The notes below the pieces were generated by a model that was not told where the DNA came from, searched no databases, and saw nothing but the letters and a program-made list of their open reading frames with translations. The translations under genes and the position numbers were made by a program. This document shows positions 52,267-61,453 of a stretch of 64,000 nt of DNA, one piece after another. Every line of letters starts with the position of its first letter. The stretch's first letter is position 1. Source of the stretch: Tessaracoccus rhinocerotis (lineage in GTDB: Bacteria > Actinomycetota > Actinomycetes > Propionibacteriales > Propionibacteriaceae); the NCBI RefSeq assembly GCF_007197885.1, contig NZ_VKKG01000007.1, positions 1 through 64,000 of the forward strand. The letters are read 5' to 3'.

Positions 52267-53226
52267 TCAACTGAGCACCTCGCGACGGAACTGGCCCGTG
52301 GCCACGAGGATGACGACCACCACCGCGAGCACCGCCCAGGACACCAGGCCCAGCGGCCCGACGACGCCCATGTCGGGCGTCGGACCGGCAGCGACGAACA
52401 GCATGACCATGCCCCCGGCCGCGTTCAGCGCGCCGTGCCCGAACACCGCCGGCCACACTGAGCCGGTGCGCAACCTGGCCCAGCCGAACAGCACTCCCCA
52501 CGCGATGCAGGCGCCCGTCATCAGCGCCACGCCCCACACGTCGGTGCGGCCGAAGTTGTAGCCGAGCAGGATCAGGGGTGCATGCCACAGCCCCCACACC
52601 GCGCCGGAGAGGACCAGCGCGGGCCACACCCCCAGCGGACGCAGCGCCGGGAGCATCCAGCCGCGCCAGCCGACCTCCTCGCCGAAGGCCGCGACGCTGT
52701 TGATCAGCGCCCCGACGGGGATCATCGCCAGCTGCGAGACGACGAGCACCTCGATCGGGACCTCGGACGGGTCGACGCCGGCCTCGGCCAGCGCTGGGAG
52801 GATGGTCTCGCGGAACCCGGAGAAGCCCACCAGATCCAGCTGCACCAGGCCCAGCGCGGCCGAGAGGAAGGCTGCCGCAGCCACCAGCAGCGGCGGCACG
52901 AGGATCGCGGCGACGGTGAACCACACGGTCCGCGCCACCGGGCGCAGCGGCCACAACCCGAGGAACCGAGCCCGGTCCGTCGGCGGCGTGCGCAGCGCGA
53001 ACACGACCACCAGCACCGCCAGCAAGGGTGTGAACATCATCACGAGCCCGACGAGCGTCAGCGGCAACTCGAGGCCGACGTCGGCCCACAGCGGGATCGC
53101 CACCAGCCAGGCCAGCGCCATCGCCGTCGCGACGAAGACCCCCACCGCCAGCCAGGGCACCCGCTCCAACGGTGGCGCGGGCAGCGTCTTGCGGGTCGCG
53201 CTCCCGATCCCGGTTCCAGTGGTCAT
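52267..53226 (-). CDS. CPBP-family intramembrane metalloprotease
   Basis: A 319-residue protein with about 8 membrane segments. The CPBP (CAAX protease and bacteriocin-processing) motifs are present: motif 1 VAAFGEEVGWRGWMLPAL (EExxxR), motif 2 AVWGLWHAPLILLGYNFG (conserved His), and the last motif VWPAVFGHGALNAAGGMVML (HxxxN). Family members process prenylated or other membrane peptides. Its start overlaps the stop of the DUF1648 gene (ATGA), so it is the third gene of an operon ytrA-like, DUF1648, CPBP. Confidence 0.87.
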   Translation of the reverse strand: MTTGTGIGSATRKTLPAPPLERVPWLAVGVFVATAMALAWLVAIPLWADVGLELPLTLVGLVMMFTPLLAVLVVVFALRTPPTDRARFLGLWPLRPVARTVWFTVAAILVPPLLVAAAAFLSAALGLVQLDLVGFSGFRETILPALAEAGVDPSEVPIEVLVVSQLAMIPVGALINSVAAFGEEVGWRGWMLPALRPLGVWPALVLSGAVWGLWHAPLILLGYNFGRTDVWGVALMTGACIAWGVLFGWARLRTGSVWPAVFGHGALNAAGGMVMLFVAAGPTPDMGVVGPLGLVSWAVLAVVVVILVATGQFRREVLS

Positions 53227-54236
53227 GCCCTGCTCCTGTCCTTCAGGCCGCGCAGCAGCGCGGCGGCCGTGGCGGCGTCGTCGACCGTCACCGTCAGTTT
53301 CTTGCCGTTGGTGCGGGTCACGCGCAGCGCCTCGCCCGTGCGCATGACGATGCCCTGCCCGTAGCCGGGGTTGAACCGCCAGCCCCAGCCACCGAAGTCG
53401 CCCAGCGGGTTCACGTGCACCACCTCGACCGTCGCGATCTCGTCGATGGGGACGTGGACGCGTGGCCAGCCGACGGCGGAGCGAACGGAGAGTCCACTGC
53501 CGTCGACCCGGACGCGGAAGACCGTCATCACCGTGACGAGGACGCCCAGCAGCAGCGTGCTGCCCCCGATGACCCAGGCCTCCGGGGACGCCGCCGCGGC
53601 GACGAGGGAGAAGGCGAGGAACGCGAAGCTGGACACGACCGCCACCAGGATCAGCCCAACAGCCAGCGGCGACATCGCGGCCGTCTTCAGCCAGACTGCG
53701 TGCTCACCCGGGCGGAGGGCCACGGCGTCGGGGGTGCTGGCGGTTGGGCCGGCGGCCTCGATGCGCGGCGTCAGGAACCAGCCCAGCGCGCCCATCAGGA
53801 TCCCCAGCGCGAGGCTCGGCAGGATCATCCAGAACGGCACGGCGACTGCGGAGGCGTCGTCGAGGTCCAGTTGCAGGACCACCAGCAGCAGCGTCAGCGA
53901 CCCCAGGAAGCCGACCAGCCACAGGTTCATCGCCGAGACGAACCGCAGGTCGAGCGGGCCGCCGCTGCGCTTCCGGCCGGCCCGGGAAGCGACCCCCGTG
54001 AGCACGACGATGCCGCCACCCACCAGAGCGGTCAGGAGCGGGAAGCTCCACGCCGGGCCCCAGCCGTCGACCTTGCCGCCCGGGCCCCAGTGCACGGCGG
54101 CGGGGTCCGGCATGCGGGGCAGCAGTATGACTTGGGCCACCACCACGACCGCCAGCAGCACCAGCGGCAGCCACAACCCCAGCAGACCTGCGCGTGCGAG
54201 CACCCTGTCGTGGTCGGGGGTTCGGTCAACGGACAA
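53223..54236 (-). CDS. DUF1648-domain membrane protein
   Basis: A 337-residue protein with about 7 membrane spans. The DUF1648 motif is LLPRMPDPAAVHWGPGGKVD near the N-terminus, following the first span. Later spans are LWLVGFLGSLTLLLVVLQLD and VIGGSTLLLGVLVTVMTVFR, and a cytoplasmic PH-like domain follows (VPIDEIATVEVVHVNPLGDF, YGQGIVMRTGEALRVTRTNG). The function is unknown; DUF1648 proteins are often paired with YtrA-type GntR regulators, as here. TTG 54236 is chosen because AAGGAG lies 6 bases upstream; its first 11 bases overlap the regulator gene. Confidence 0.75.
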   Translation of the reverse strand: MSVDRTPDHDRVLARAGLLGLWLPLVLLAVVVVAQVILLPRMPDPAAVHWGPGGKVDGWGPAWSFPLLTALVGGGIVVLTGVASRAGRKRSGGPLDLRFVSAMNLWLVGFLGSLTLLLVVLQLDLDDASAVAVPFWMILPSLALGILMGALGWFLTPRIEAAGPTASTPDAVALRPGEHAVWLKTAAMSPLAVGLILVAVVSSFAFLAFSLVAAAASPEAWVIGGSTLLLGVLVTVMTVFRVRVDGSGLSVRSAVGWPRVHVPIDEIATVEVVHVNPLGDFGGWGWRFNPGYGQGIVMRTGEALRVTRTNGKKLTVTVDDAATAAALLRGLKDRSRA

Positions 54237-54597
54237 CGTCTTCTCCTTCGGTGTTGACGTCGCGGACGAGTCCGGCGACGGTGGCCCGCGAGATCCCCAG
54301 CGCCGCAGCACGCTGGACCAGCGCCCGGACCTCGTCGTGCAGTTCAGTGGCGGCGACGGCGGCCTCCGTCACGACGGCGCCCCGGCCCCGCCTGATGTCG
54401 ATCAGACCCTCGTCCCGGAGTTCCTGGTAGGCGCGCAGGACCGTGTGCAGGTTCACGTCCAGCGAACCCGCCACCTCCTTCGCGGACGGGAGCTTCTCGC
54501 CCACCGCCAGTCGGCCCAGCGCTATCTCGGTACGGATGGATCCCGCGAGCTGCGCGAAGACCGGTTCCTCGCTGCTGGTGTCGATGCGGATTAGCAT
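54226..54597 (-). CDS. YtrA-subfamily GntR regulator
   Basis: A 123-residue repressor with only the winged helix-turn-helix and a short tail: RIDTSSEEPVFAQLAGSIRT, LPSAKEVAGSLDVNLHTVLR, AYQELRDEGLIDIRRGRGAV and a helical end. Lack of a ligand domain is typical for the YtrA subfamily, which regulates adjacent membrane-protein operons. It is the first gene of the operon with DUF1648 and CPBP genes. ATG at 54597; the sequence just upstream, ATTCTAGTGGAACTAGAAC, is an inverted repeat (TTCTAGTGGAACTAGAA) typical of an autoregulatory operator. Confidence 0.85.
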   Translation of the reverse strand: MLIRIDTSSEEPVFAQLAGSIRTEIALGRLAVGEKLPSAKEVAGSLDVNLHTVLRAYQELRDEGLIDIRRGRGAVVTEAAVAATELHDEVRALVQRAAALGISRATVAGLVRDVNTEGEDVVR

Positions 54598-54624
54598 GGA
54601 GTAATTCTAGTGGAACTAGAACAA
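54598..54624. promoter_or_regulatory. inverted-repeat operator upstream of the YtrA-type gene
   Basis: TTCTAGTGGAACTAGAA (54605-54621) has arms TTCTAGT and ACTAGAA around a three-base centre, immediately upstream of the ATG at 54597. It is a probable autoregulatory site of the GntR protein and may overlap the promoter. Confidence 0.6.
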
Positions 54625-54663
54625 GTTGCCAAGGGGTCTCGACACCGGCCAGCGCGGGTGCAT

Positions 54664-54836
54664 GGGATCTCGACACGCGTCGCTCGTTCCTCGCGGCGCT
54701 ACTCGATCAACGGTGGGGGAGGGGATCTCGACACGCGTCGCTCGTTCCTCGCGGCGCTACTCGATCAACGGTGGTGGAGGGGGATCTCGACACGCGCCGC
54801 TCGTTCCTCGCGGCGCTGCTCGATCAGCGGTTGGGG
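54664..54836. repeat. three tandem copies of a 58-bp intergenic repeat
   Basis: The unit GGGATCTCGACACGCGTCGC, continuing TCGTTCCTCGCGGCGCTACT and CGATCAACGG, begins at 54664, 54722 and 54781. The first two copies are nearly identical and the third has several changes. A degenerate copy may begin near 54636. The third copy overlaps the last codons of the phosphoesterase gene at 54824. Confidence 0.85.
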
Positions 54837-55345
54837 CGGGTGGGGGAGCGGGGCGGGAGGCGGTGCAGCTCCAGGTCGCGGATGGCGCCGTCGGCCACGG
54901 TGCACGTCATGAAGGTGCAGTGCGGCTGGCGACGTCGATCCGTGGGGGAGCCCGGGTTCAGGAGTCGGAGGCCGGCGTGCTCGGTGTCCCAGGGGATGTG
55001 GCTGTGGCCGAAGACCAGGACGTCGAGGTCCGGGTACTCGTGCCGCATCCGATCCTCCCGCCGGGTGCGGGCGCCGGTCTCGTGGACCACGCCCCAGCGC
55101 ATCCCCTCGAACTCGGCGTGGGCCACCTCGGGCAGCCTGGCGCGCAGGTCCGGGCCGTCGTTGTTGCCGAACACCGCCACCAGCCGCCTCGAGCGCTCCC
55201 CGAGTTCGTCGAGCAGCGCCGCTGTCACCCAGTCGCCGGCGTGGATGACGACGTCGGCCTCCTCCACCGCCGACCACACCTGCTCGGGCAGCCCGCGCGC
55301 CCGGGCCGGTACGTGGGTGTCGGCCAGCAGGGTGAGTCGGAGCAT
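54824..55345 (-). CDS. YfcE/MJ0936-type metallophosphoesterase
   Basis: A 173-residue calcineurin-like phosphoesterase. Metal-binding motifs in order: LTLLADTHVPARA (DxH), VVIHAGDWVTAALLDEL (GD), VAVFGNNDGPDLRARL (GNND in place of GNHD), GVVHETGARTRRED (H), VLVFGHSHIPWDTEHAG (GHSH) and LLNPGSPTDRRR (NPGS). This is the small YfcE-like phosphodiesterase family. Its last residues RSPTRPNR come from sequence adjoining the 58-bp repeat, suggesting the 3' end was altered by the repeat. ATG at 55345. Confidence 0.87.
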   Translation of the reverse strand: MLRLTLLADTHVPARARGLPEQVWSAVEEADVVIHAGDWVTAALLDELGERSRRLVAVFGNNDGPDLRARLPEVAHAEFEGMRWGVVHETGARTRREDRMRHEYPDLDVLVFGHSHIPWDTEHAGLRLLNPGSPTDRRRQPHCTFMTCTVADGAIRDLELHRLPPRSPTRPNR

Positions 55346-55353
55346 CGCGCGGC

Positions 55354-56744
55354 TCAGTCGAGTTCGGCGACGTAGGCGGTGAGGCGTTCGTCGGCGGGGG
55401 TGGGTTCGTGGCCGGTGGCGCGGATCTTGTCGAGGCGCAGGGTGCTGTGGCGGGGGCGTGGGGAGACGGTCTTGCCCTTGGCCCAGTCGTCGGTGGTGGT
55501 GGTGGCGACGTCGCCGGGGTCGCGGCCGCGGAGTTCGAAGACGCGTTTGGCGATGTCGGCCCAGGTCTGGGTGGGGCCGGAGTTGGTGAGGTTGTAGGTG
55601 CCGGCGGGGGCGTTGCTGGCCAGGAGGTGGGCGATGGCGGAGGCGAGGTCGGTGGTGAAGGTGAGGCGGCCGTGCTGGTCGTCGACGACGGTTGGGCGGG
55701 CGCCCTCGTCGGCGAGGCGGGCCATGGTGGCGACGAAGTTCTTGCCCTGTCCGACCACCCAGCTGGTGCGCACGATGTAGTGCTGCTCGACGGTGGCTGC
55801 GGCTTGTTCGCCGGCGGCCTTGGACTGGCCGTAGACGCCCAGCGGGCTGAGGGGTTCGTCCTCGAGGTGTTGTTCCTGGGTGCCGTCGAACACGTAGTCG
55901 GTGGAGACGTGGACCAGCGGGATGCGGGCGCGGTTGGCGGCGGCGGCGAGGAAGCTGACGGCGGTGGCGTTGACGGCCCAGGCGTCGCGTCGTCCCTGCG
56001 GGGTCTCGGCGGCGTCGACGGCGGTGTGGGCGGCGGCGTTGACGATGGCGCTGGTCTCGCTGAGGTCGAGGGCGGCCACTGCGGTGGGGTCGGTGATGTC
56101 GAGGTCGCTGCGCAGCAGTCCGACGGCGCCCGGGAGCGCTGCCATGAGTGCGGTGCCGAGTTGTCCGCCGGCGCCGATCACGAGTGGGCGGCGCGGGGGC
56201 ATGGGGACGACGTCGGCGAGCAGGGGGTGGTCGCGGTCGGCGTCGGAGAGTTCGCAGTCGGCTCGTGGGATGGGCCAGGGGATGTCGAGGGTGGGGTCGA
56301 AGAGGTTGACGTAGGTGTACTTGCTGACTGCCTCGGCGCTCCAGTGCTGGTTGACCAGGTAGGTGTAGTCGGTGTCGTCGGCGAGGGTTTGGTAGGAGTT
56401 GCCGACGCCGCGTGGGACGAACACCGCCACGCCGGGGGTGAGTTCGACGGTGGCGGTGCGGCCGAAGCCGTCGCCGGGGCGAAGGTCCACCCAGGCGCCG
56501 AAGGCGCGGCCGGAGCCGAGGCTGACGAGCTTGTCCCAGGGTTCGGCGTGGAAGCCGCGGGTGGTGCCGGCGCGGTGGTTGTGGGCGTAGCTGTGCTGGA
56601 CGGGGCCGAAGTCGGGCAGGCCGAGGGCGGTCATCTTGGCGCGCTGCCAGTTCTCCTTGAACCAGCCGCGGTTGTCCGAGTGGATCGGGATGCGCAGCAC
56701 CAGGAGGCCGTCGATGGCGGTGGTCTCGAGGGTGTGTTCTGCCA

Positions 56745-56745
<1 letters not shown>
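55354..56745 (-). CDS. rmlCD: bifunctional RmlC-RmlD fusion, copy 2
   Basis: A 463-residue fusion with the same layout as the protein at 6719-8116. RmlC part: IPIHSDNRGWFKENWQRAKM, NHRAGTTRGFHAEPWDK, VFVPRGVGNSYQTLADDTDY. RmlD part: VIGAGGQLGTALMAALPGAV, NAAAHTAVDAAE, VHVSTDYVFDGT and VYGQSKAAGEQAAA with the active-site Tyr/Lys. One notable change is the nucleotide-binding loop GAGGQLG against GADGQLG in copy 1. ATG 56745 overlaps the rmlB stop (TGATG). It catalyses 3,5-epimerisation and reduction to dTDP-L-rhamnose. Confidence 0.93.
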
Positions 56746-57752
<1,007 letters not shown>

Positions 57753-58013
57753 TGGAGGCGCGCACCGTGGTGGGGCGGGTTCCGGGGAGTGGTGCCCGAG
57801 GCGAGGTGTGACCACAGTGCGTGAGAAAGCGGTTTCGGTGCCCTGCAGGGCACGATCCTCGGCGTGTCGCGAGCGCTGGTCACCACCCCGTCCGGGCCGC
57901 CGCCGCGCTGACTACGCGAAACCCGTGCCCGGGGGCGTCGACTCGCCTAGCATTGGGTCCACCGATGGGGGAGGGGCGCCAAGGCCGCTCCCCGACGACT
58001 ACGGGGGTAGGTC
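57753..58013. other. divergent region between rmlB and rmlA copy 2
   Basis: About 260 bases with no gene. Promoters for both directions are expected; TAGCAT at 57948-57953 is a possible -10 for rmlA, and GGGGGTAGGTC just before 58014 is its ribosome site. The copy 1 counterpart (9117-9246) is half as long and not visibly similar. Confidence 0.4.
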
Positions 58014-58883
58014 ATGCGGGGAATCATTCTGGCCGGCGGCACGGGCTCCAGGCTCCATCCGATCACGCTCGGAACCAGCAAGCAGCTGGTGCCGGTCTAC
58101 GACAAGCCGATGATCTACTACCCGCTGTCCACCCTGATGTTCGCCGGCATCCGCGACATCCTGGTGATCACCACCCCGCACGAGGCCGACGTGTTCCGCC
58201 ACCTGCTGGGCGACGGCTCCCAGTTCGGCGTGAACATCTCTTGGGCCACCCAGCCCAGCCCCGACGGCCTGGCGCAGGCGTTCACGATCGGCGCCGACTT
58301 CATCGGCGACGAGAAGGTCTGCCTGGTGCTCGGCGACAACATCTTCTTCGGCCCTGGCCTTGGCACCCAGCTGGCCACCCTCAACGACATCGACGGCGCC
58401 TCCATCTTCGGCTACTGGGTGGCCGACCCAACCGCCTATGGCGTGGTGGAGGTCGACAACGCGGGCATGGCCCTGTCCATCGAGGAGAAGCCGGCCCAGC
58501 CCCGCTCCCACTTCGCGGTCCCCGGGCTGTACTTCTACGACAACTCGGTGGTGGAGATCGCGCGCAACCTCGAGCCGTCAGCGCGCGGGGAACTCGAGAT
58601 CACCGACGTCAACCGCACCTACATGGATCGCGGCGAGCTCAACGTCTCCATCCTGCCGCGCGGCACCGCCTGGCTCGACACCGGCACGTTCGACTCCCTC
58701 AACGACGCCACCAACTTCGTGCGCACCATCCAGGCCCGGCAGGGACTGCTGGTGGGCTGCCCCGAGGAGGCCGCCTGGCGGCAGGGGTTCATCACCGACG
58801 CCAAACTCCTCGAACTCGCCGACCGCTACGCAAAGTCCGGCTACGGCGAGTACCTGCGCCAGCTGCTCAACGGCCTCGGCTGA
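58014..58883 (+). CDS. rmlA: glucose-1-phosphate thymidylyltransferase, copy 2
   Basis: A 289-residue paralogue of the protein at 9247. Motifs: [100 protein letters not shown] and [20 protein letters not shown]. All residues of the dTTP- and glucose-1-phosphate-binding loops are kept, so both copies should be active. The 5' 55 bases differ from copy 1 at only a few positions, more alike than later parts. It ends one base before the convergent gene at 58885. Confidence 0.94.
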   Translation: MRGIILAGGTGSRLHPITLGTSKQLVPVYDKPMIYYPLSTLMFAGIRDILVITTPHEADVFRHLLGDGSQFGVNISWATQPSPDGLAQAFTIGADFIGDEKVCLVLGDNIFFGPGLGTQLATLNDIDGASIFGYWVADPTAYGVVEVDNAGMALSIEEKPAQPRSHFAVPGLYFYDNSVVEIARNLEPSARGELEITDVNRTYMDRGELNVSILPRGTAWLDTGTFDSLNDATNFVRTIQARQGLLVGCPEEAAWRQGFITDAKLLELADRYAKSGYGEYLRQLLNGLG

Positions 58884-58884
58884 G

Positions 58885-59463
58885 TCAGGCCGTCCAGCGC
58901 GGGTCGCGCCCGATGAACGCGATGAACCTGTCCTGCAGGTCCGCGTCCTCGGGCACCGGCTGCTCCTGCCCGTAGTGGCCCGACGCGCGGATGGTCGCGG
59001 CGCTGCGGCGCATCCCGGCGTCGAGGGCGGCGAGGAAGTCGGGGTCCATGCGGCCGTCCTGGCCGCTGGAGCGCGCGAGGTCCCAGGTGTGCATGAACAC
59101 GTCGGTGGTGAAGTACTGGTCCACCACCTGCTCCACCGGCTTGGAGCCCGTGTTCGGGTCGGTGTGGGTGGTGGCGGCCAGGTCGCGATCCGTCAGCAGC
59201 ACCCGCACCTCCCGGTCCAGGTCCTCCCACGCGCCGACGGGGTTCCGCCGCACCCTGCGGCCGGGGGCCAGCCGGATCGACGTCCCAGCGCCCAGCATCG
59301 CCGGGAACCAGGTGGCGAGGTGGTCGACGACGTCGCGGGCCCGCCACTCCTTCACCGGGGTGGGCGCATCCCAGTCGCGGACGCCGGCCACGACCTCGCC
59401 GAACCGGTCCGCGATCCTCAGATAGCGGTCCAGGGCGTTGGTCCTCGTCAGTGGTGTGGTCAC
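58885..59463 (-). CDS. TIGR03086-type metal-binding protein (DinB/MDMPI-like)
   Basis: A 192-residue helical-bundle protein. LDRYLRIADRFGEVVAGVRD, the family core PTPVKEWRARDVVDHLATWF with a metal-ligand His, then VVDQYFTTDVFMHTWDLARS with the second His (FMHTWDLA) match actinobacterial TIGR03086/maleylpyruvate-isomerase N-terminal proteins, which are often mycothiol-linked. The reaction is unknown. ATG at 59463. It converges with rmlA copy 2 across a one-base gap and is divergent from the DUF488 gene. Confidence 0.78.
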   Translation of the reverse strand: MTTPLTRTNALDRYLRIADRFGEVVAGVRDWDAPTPVKEWRARDVVDHLATWFPAMLGAGTSIRLAPGRRVRRNPVGAWEDLDREVRVLLTDRDLAATTHTDPNTGSKPVEQVVDQYFTTDVFMHTWDLARSSGQDGRMDPDFLAALDAGMRRSAATIRASGHYGQEQPVPEDADLQDRFIAFIGRDPRWTA

Positions 59464-59543
59464 CGCTCCAAAATACCTGCCGCCGGGGGTAACGATTTGG
59501 TTGAGACGGCCCGAGCCGCGGCGAACCGGTGTTCACTGACCCC

Positions 59544-59888
59544 ATGTCCGTACAGATCAAGCGTGTCTATGAGGAGCCGTCTGACGACGACGGCTTCCGC
59601 GTGCTGGTGGACCGGCTCTGGCCGAGGGGAGTGTCCAAGGAGAACGCCGCCGTCGACCTGTGGAGCAAGGAGGTGGCACCCTCGCCGTCGCTGCGCAAGG
59701 CCTACCACCACGAGGGCATGGGCTGGGAGTCGTTCAGGGCCCGCTACGAGGTGGAGCTGGACGGCAACGACGCCGTCGGAGAGCTGCGCGAGCGGCTCAA
59801 GGACCACGACGTCGTCACCCTCCTCTACGCCACCGACGACGAGGAGCACAACCATGCAGTCCTGCTGAGGCAGCGGCTGACCGACTGA
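59544..59888 (+). CDS. DUF488-family protein
   Basis: A 114-residue protein with the full DUF488 pattern: IKRVYEEPSDDDGFRVLVDR, LWPRGVSKENAAVDLWSKEV, APSPSLRKAYHHEGMGWESF, RARYEVELDGN and DVVTLLYATDDEEHNHAVLL. Length and motifs are those of the single-domain YeaO-like members. The function is unknown; the conserved RVLVDRLWPRG suggests nucleotide or phosphate binding. ATG 59544 is used over an upstream start at 59529. Its stop abuts the 3' end of the convergent DUF4097 gene. Confidence 0.87.
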   Translation: MSVQIKRVYEEPSDDDGFRVLVDRLWPRGVSKENAAVDLWSKEVAPSPSLRKAYHHEGMGWESFRARYEVELDGNDAVGELRERLKDHDVVTLLYATDDEEHNHAVLLRQRLTD

Positions 59889-60731
59889 CTACGTCGCCGC
59901 CGCCAGGTCCGCGCCCAGGTGGGCGATGGCGATGTCGCCCGAGATCGTCCGCAGCCGCAGCTCGACGAAGGGTGCACCGTCGTCCGGCTTGCCCAGCTGG
60001 GCGAGGTGGGACGTGATCTCGCCGGTGAGGGTGGTGACGTCGGTCCAGACCGGCACCCCGGCTGTGACGCCGACGACGATGTCACCCGAGGCCGTGCGGG
60101 CCTCGAGCGATCCGCCGTCTAGCTCCCTGACCAGGATGTCGCCGCTGGCGGTGCTGATCTCGGCCCCGCCCAGCGGGCCGGCCACGCGGACGTCGCCGGA
60201 CCCGTTCTTGGCGGTCAGGACGCCTCGCACGGCGGTGACCACGAGCTCGCCGGAGCCTAGGTTGGCCAGCAGGTCCTCGGTGACCTCACGGAGGTGGAGG
60301 TCGCCGGAGCCGGCGCGGACCGAGCCCCTGCCCGTCACGCCGTTGACGTGCAGGCCGCCGGAGCCGGTGACCACCTGGAGGCTCGCGACGTCCTCCAGCG
60401 TGATGTCCCCGGAGCCGCAGTTCAGCGCGACGTCGCCGAGCGTGCCGGTGGCGACGAGGTTGGTGTCGCCGAGCAGGCCGCGCAGGCTGCTGCCTCCGGG
60501 GGCGCTGATCCCGACGCGGAGCGGCTGGCCGGTGCGGGTGACTCCCCGGCGACGCGGTCCGGTGATGACGATGGTGCCGTCCCGCTGTTCGACGGTGGTC
60601 TCCCCGGCGCCGTCGCCGTCGACCGTCACGAGGGTCTGGCCGTCCAGCTCGCCGGTGACCAGTTCGATGTCACCCGAGCCCACCTCGACCACGATCGTGG
60701 GCAGGGCGGGGGTGGTGAAGATGTGTTCCAT
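59889..60731 (-). CDS. DUF4097-family beta-helix protein
   Basis: A 280-residue protein made of regular short beta-strand repeats with GSGDI/ASGDI turns: VVEVGSGDIELVTGELD, LNCGSGDITLEDVASLQV, VRAGSGDLHLREVTEDLLA, NLGSGELVVTAVRG, AKNGSGDVRVAGPLGGAEI, STASGDILVRELDG, RTASGDIVVGVTAGVPVW and LRTISGDIAIAHLG. This is the DUF4097 adhesin-like beta-helix. No signal peptide or membrane segment is seen, so it is probably cytoplasmic. It lies 26 bases downstream of a HicB-like gene, a pairing that suggests a common unit. Function unknown. Confidence 0.85.
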   Translation of the reverse strand: MEHIFTTPALPTIVVEVGSGDIELVTGELDGQTLVTVDGDGAGETTVEQRDGTIVITGPRRRGVTRTGQPLRVGISAPGGSSLRGLLGDTNLVATGTLGDVALNCGSGDITLEDVASLQVVTGSGGLHVNGVTGRGSVRAGSGDLHLREVTEDLLANLGSGELVVTAVRGVLTAKNGSGDVRVAGPLGGAEISTASGDILVRELDGGSLEARTASGDIVVGVTAGVPVWTDVTTLTGEITSHLAQLGKPDDGAPFVELRLRTISGDIAIAHLGADLAAAT

Positions 60732-60757
60732 GGTGCTTCCTCGATCCTGTTGGATGA

Positions 60758-61288
60758 TCAGGCCCAGCCGGTCATGCGCCGACCGGGGTGCGGCGGGCGC
60801 GGGGGCTTGGGTGGGTAGTTGAAGTTGAAGCCCTGGCCGCGCAGGTTGATGCGCACGCCGGTGGTGGTGGCATCGCGCACCGCGTCGACCAGCCAGCTGT
60901 TCAGCGACTGGCCGGCCTCTTCGGCGAGCTCCTCGGCGCGGGTCTTGAGGCCCTCCGGGAGGCGCAGGGTGATGCGGATCTGGTCCCCGCCCTCGTCGAC
61001 CGGTTCGGGCTGGTCGGGGTAGCTGGGCTCCGGTTCCTCGTGGGGGGCGATGCCGTCGAGGACGAACTCGACGGAGCGGCCGCGCAGGCGGGCGTCGATG
61101 CTGCCCGACGGGAGTTCGGTGGTGATCTCCGCGGCGGCGTCCGTGAGCGCCTCGAGCAGTACGAGCCTGACCGCCGGGTCCACCGCCGCGAGCACCCGCT
61201 GGGCTGCCGCCACGATCTCGGGCCCGCCCAACTCAGTGGCTGCCGACACCTCGGCCCGCAGCCTTTCGACATATGTGGTGAGTTCCAT
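60758..61288 (-). CDS. HicB-like protein with C-terminal ribbon-helix-helix domain
   Basis: A 176-residue protein. The C-terminal ITLRLPEGLKTRAEELAEEA plus GQSLNSWLVDAVRDA is an Arc/CopG-type ribbon-helix-helix that resembles HicB antitoxin DNA-binding domains. The N-terminal 80 residues (ELTTYVERLRAEVSAATELG, AAVDPAVRLVLLEALTDAA) are helical and unlike HicB pseudo-nuclease domains. A basic, Pro-rich tail (NFNYPPKPPRPPHPGRR) ends it. No HicA gene is adjacent; the partner is the DUF4097 gene. ATG 61288 lies inside an operator-like repeat; no SD is seen. Confidence 0.75.
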   Translation of the reverse strand: MELTTYVERLRAEVSAATELGGPEIVAAAQRVLAAVDPAVRLVLLEALTDAAAEITTELPSGSIDARLRGRSVEFVLDGIAPHEEPEPSYPDQPEPVDEGGDQIRITLRLPEGLKTRAEELAEEAGQSLNSWLVDAVRDATTTGVRINLRGQGFNFNYPPKPPRPPHPGRRMTGWA

Positions 61289-61317
61289 GACACCAGCATG
61301 ACACCATAATGGTGTCA
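61288..61317. promoter_or_regulatory. RHH operator: TGACACCA direct and inverted copies
   Basis: TGACACCA occurs at 61288 and 61299 and inverted (TGGTGTCA) at 61310, at 11-base steps. The last two form the perfect 19-base palindrome TGACACCATAATGGTGTCA. It overlaps the start of the HicB-like gene, as expected for autorepression by a ribbon-helix-helix protein. Confidence 0.65.
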
Positions 61318-61356
61318 ACGCAAGGGCTTTGTGACGTCATGCTGACGCCTCGGCGT

Positions 61357-61391
61357 CTTGTCCGACAAGTTGCGTTGACTTGCCGAACAAG
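61357..61391. promoter_or_regulatory. paired GntR operators upstream of the FadR-type gene
   Basis: CTTGTCCGACAAG (61357-61369) is a perfect 13-base palindrome and CTTGCCGAACAAG (61379-61391) a related imperfect one, 22 bases apart (about two helical turns). They lie 63 to 97 bases upstream of the regulator start and match the size and symmetry of FadR/GntR sites. Confidence 0.6.
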
Positions 61392-61453
61392 ACCCCTCCA
61401 GAATTGCGGCATCGAGCGGTAAGGCTCACTCAGTGCTGAGGTGGAGGTGCGAC

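Noticed and set aside
59489-59502. GTAACGATTTGGTT as a further LacI operator, with a similar TAACGATTTGGT near 22111
   Set aside because: It lacks the symmetric half (TTAC) seen in the 41879 site and its genes have no link to sugar use; two occurrences can be chance.
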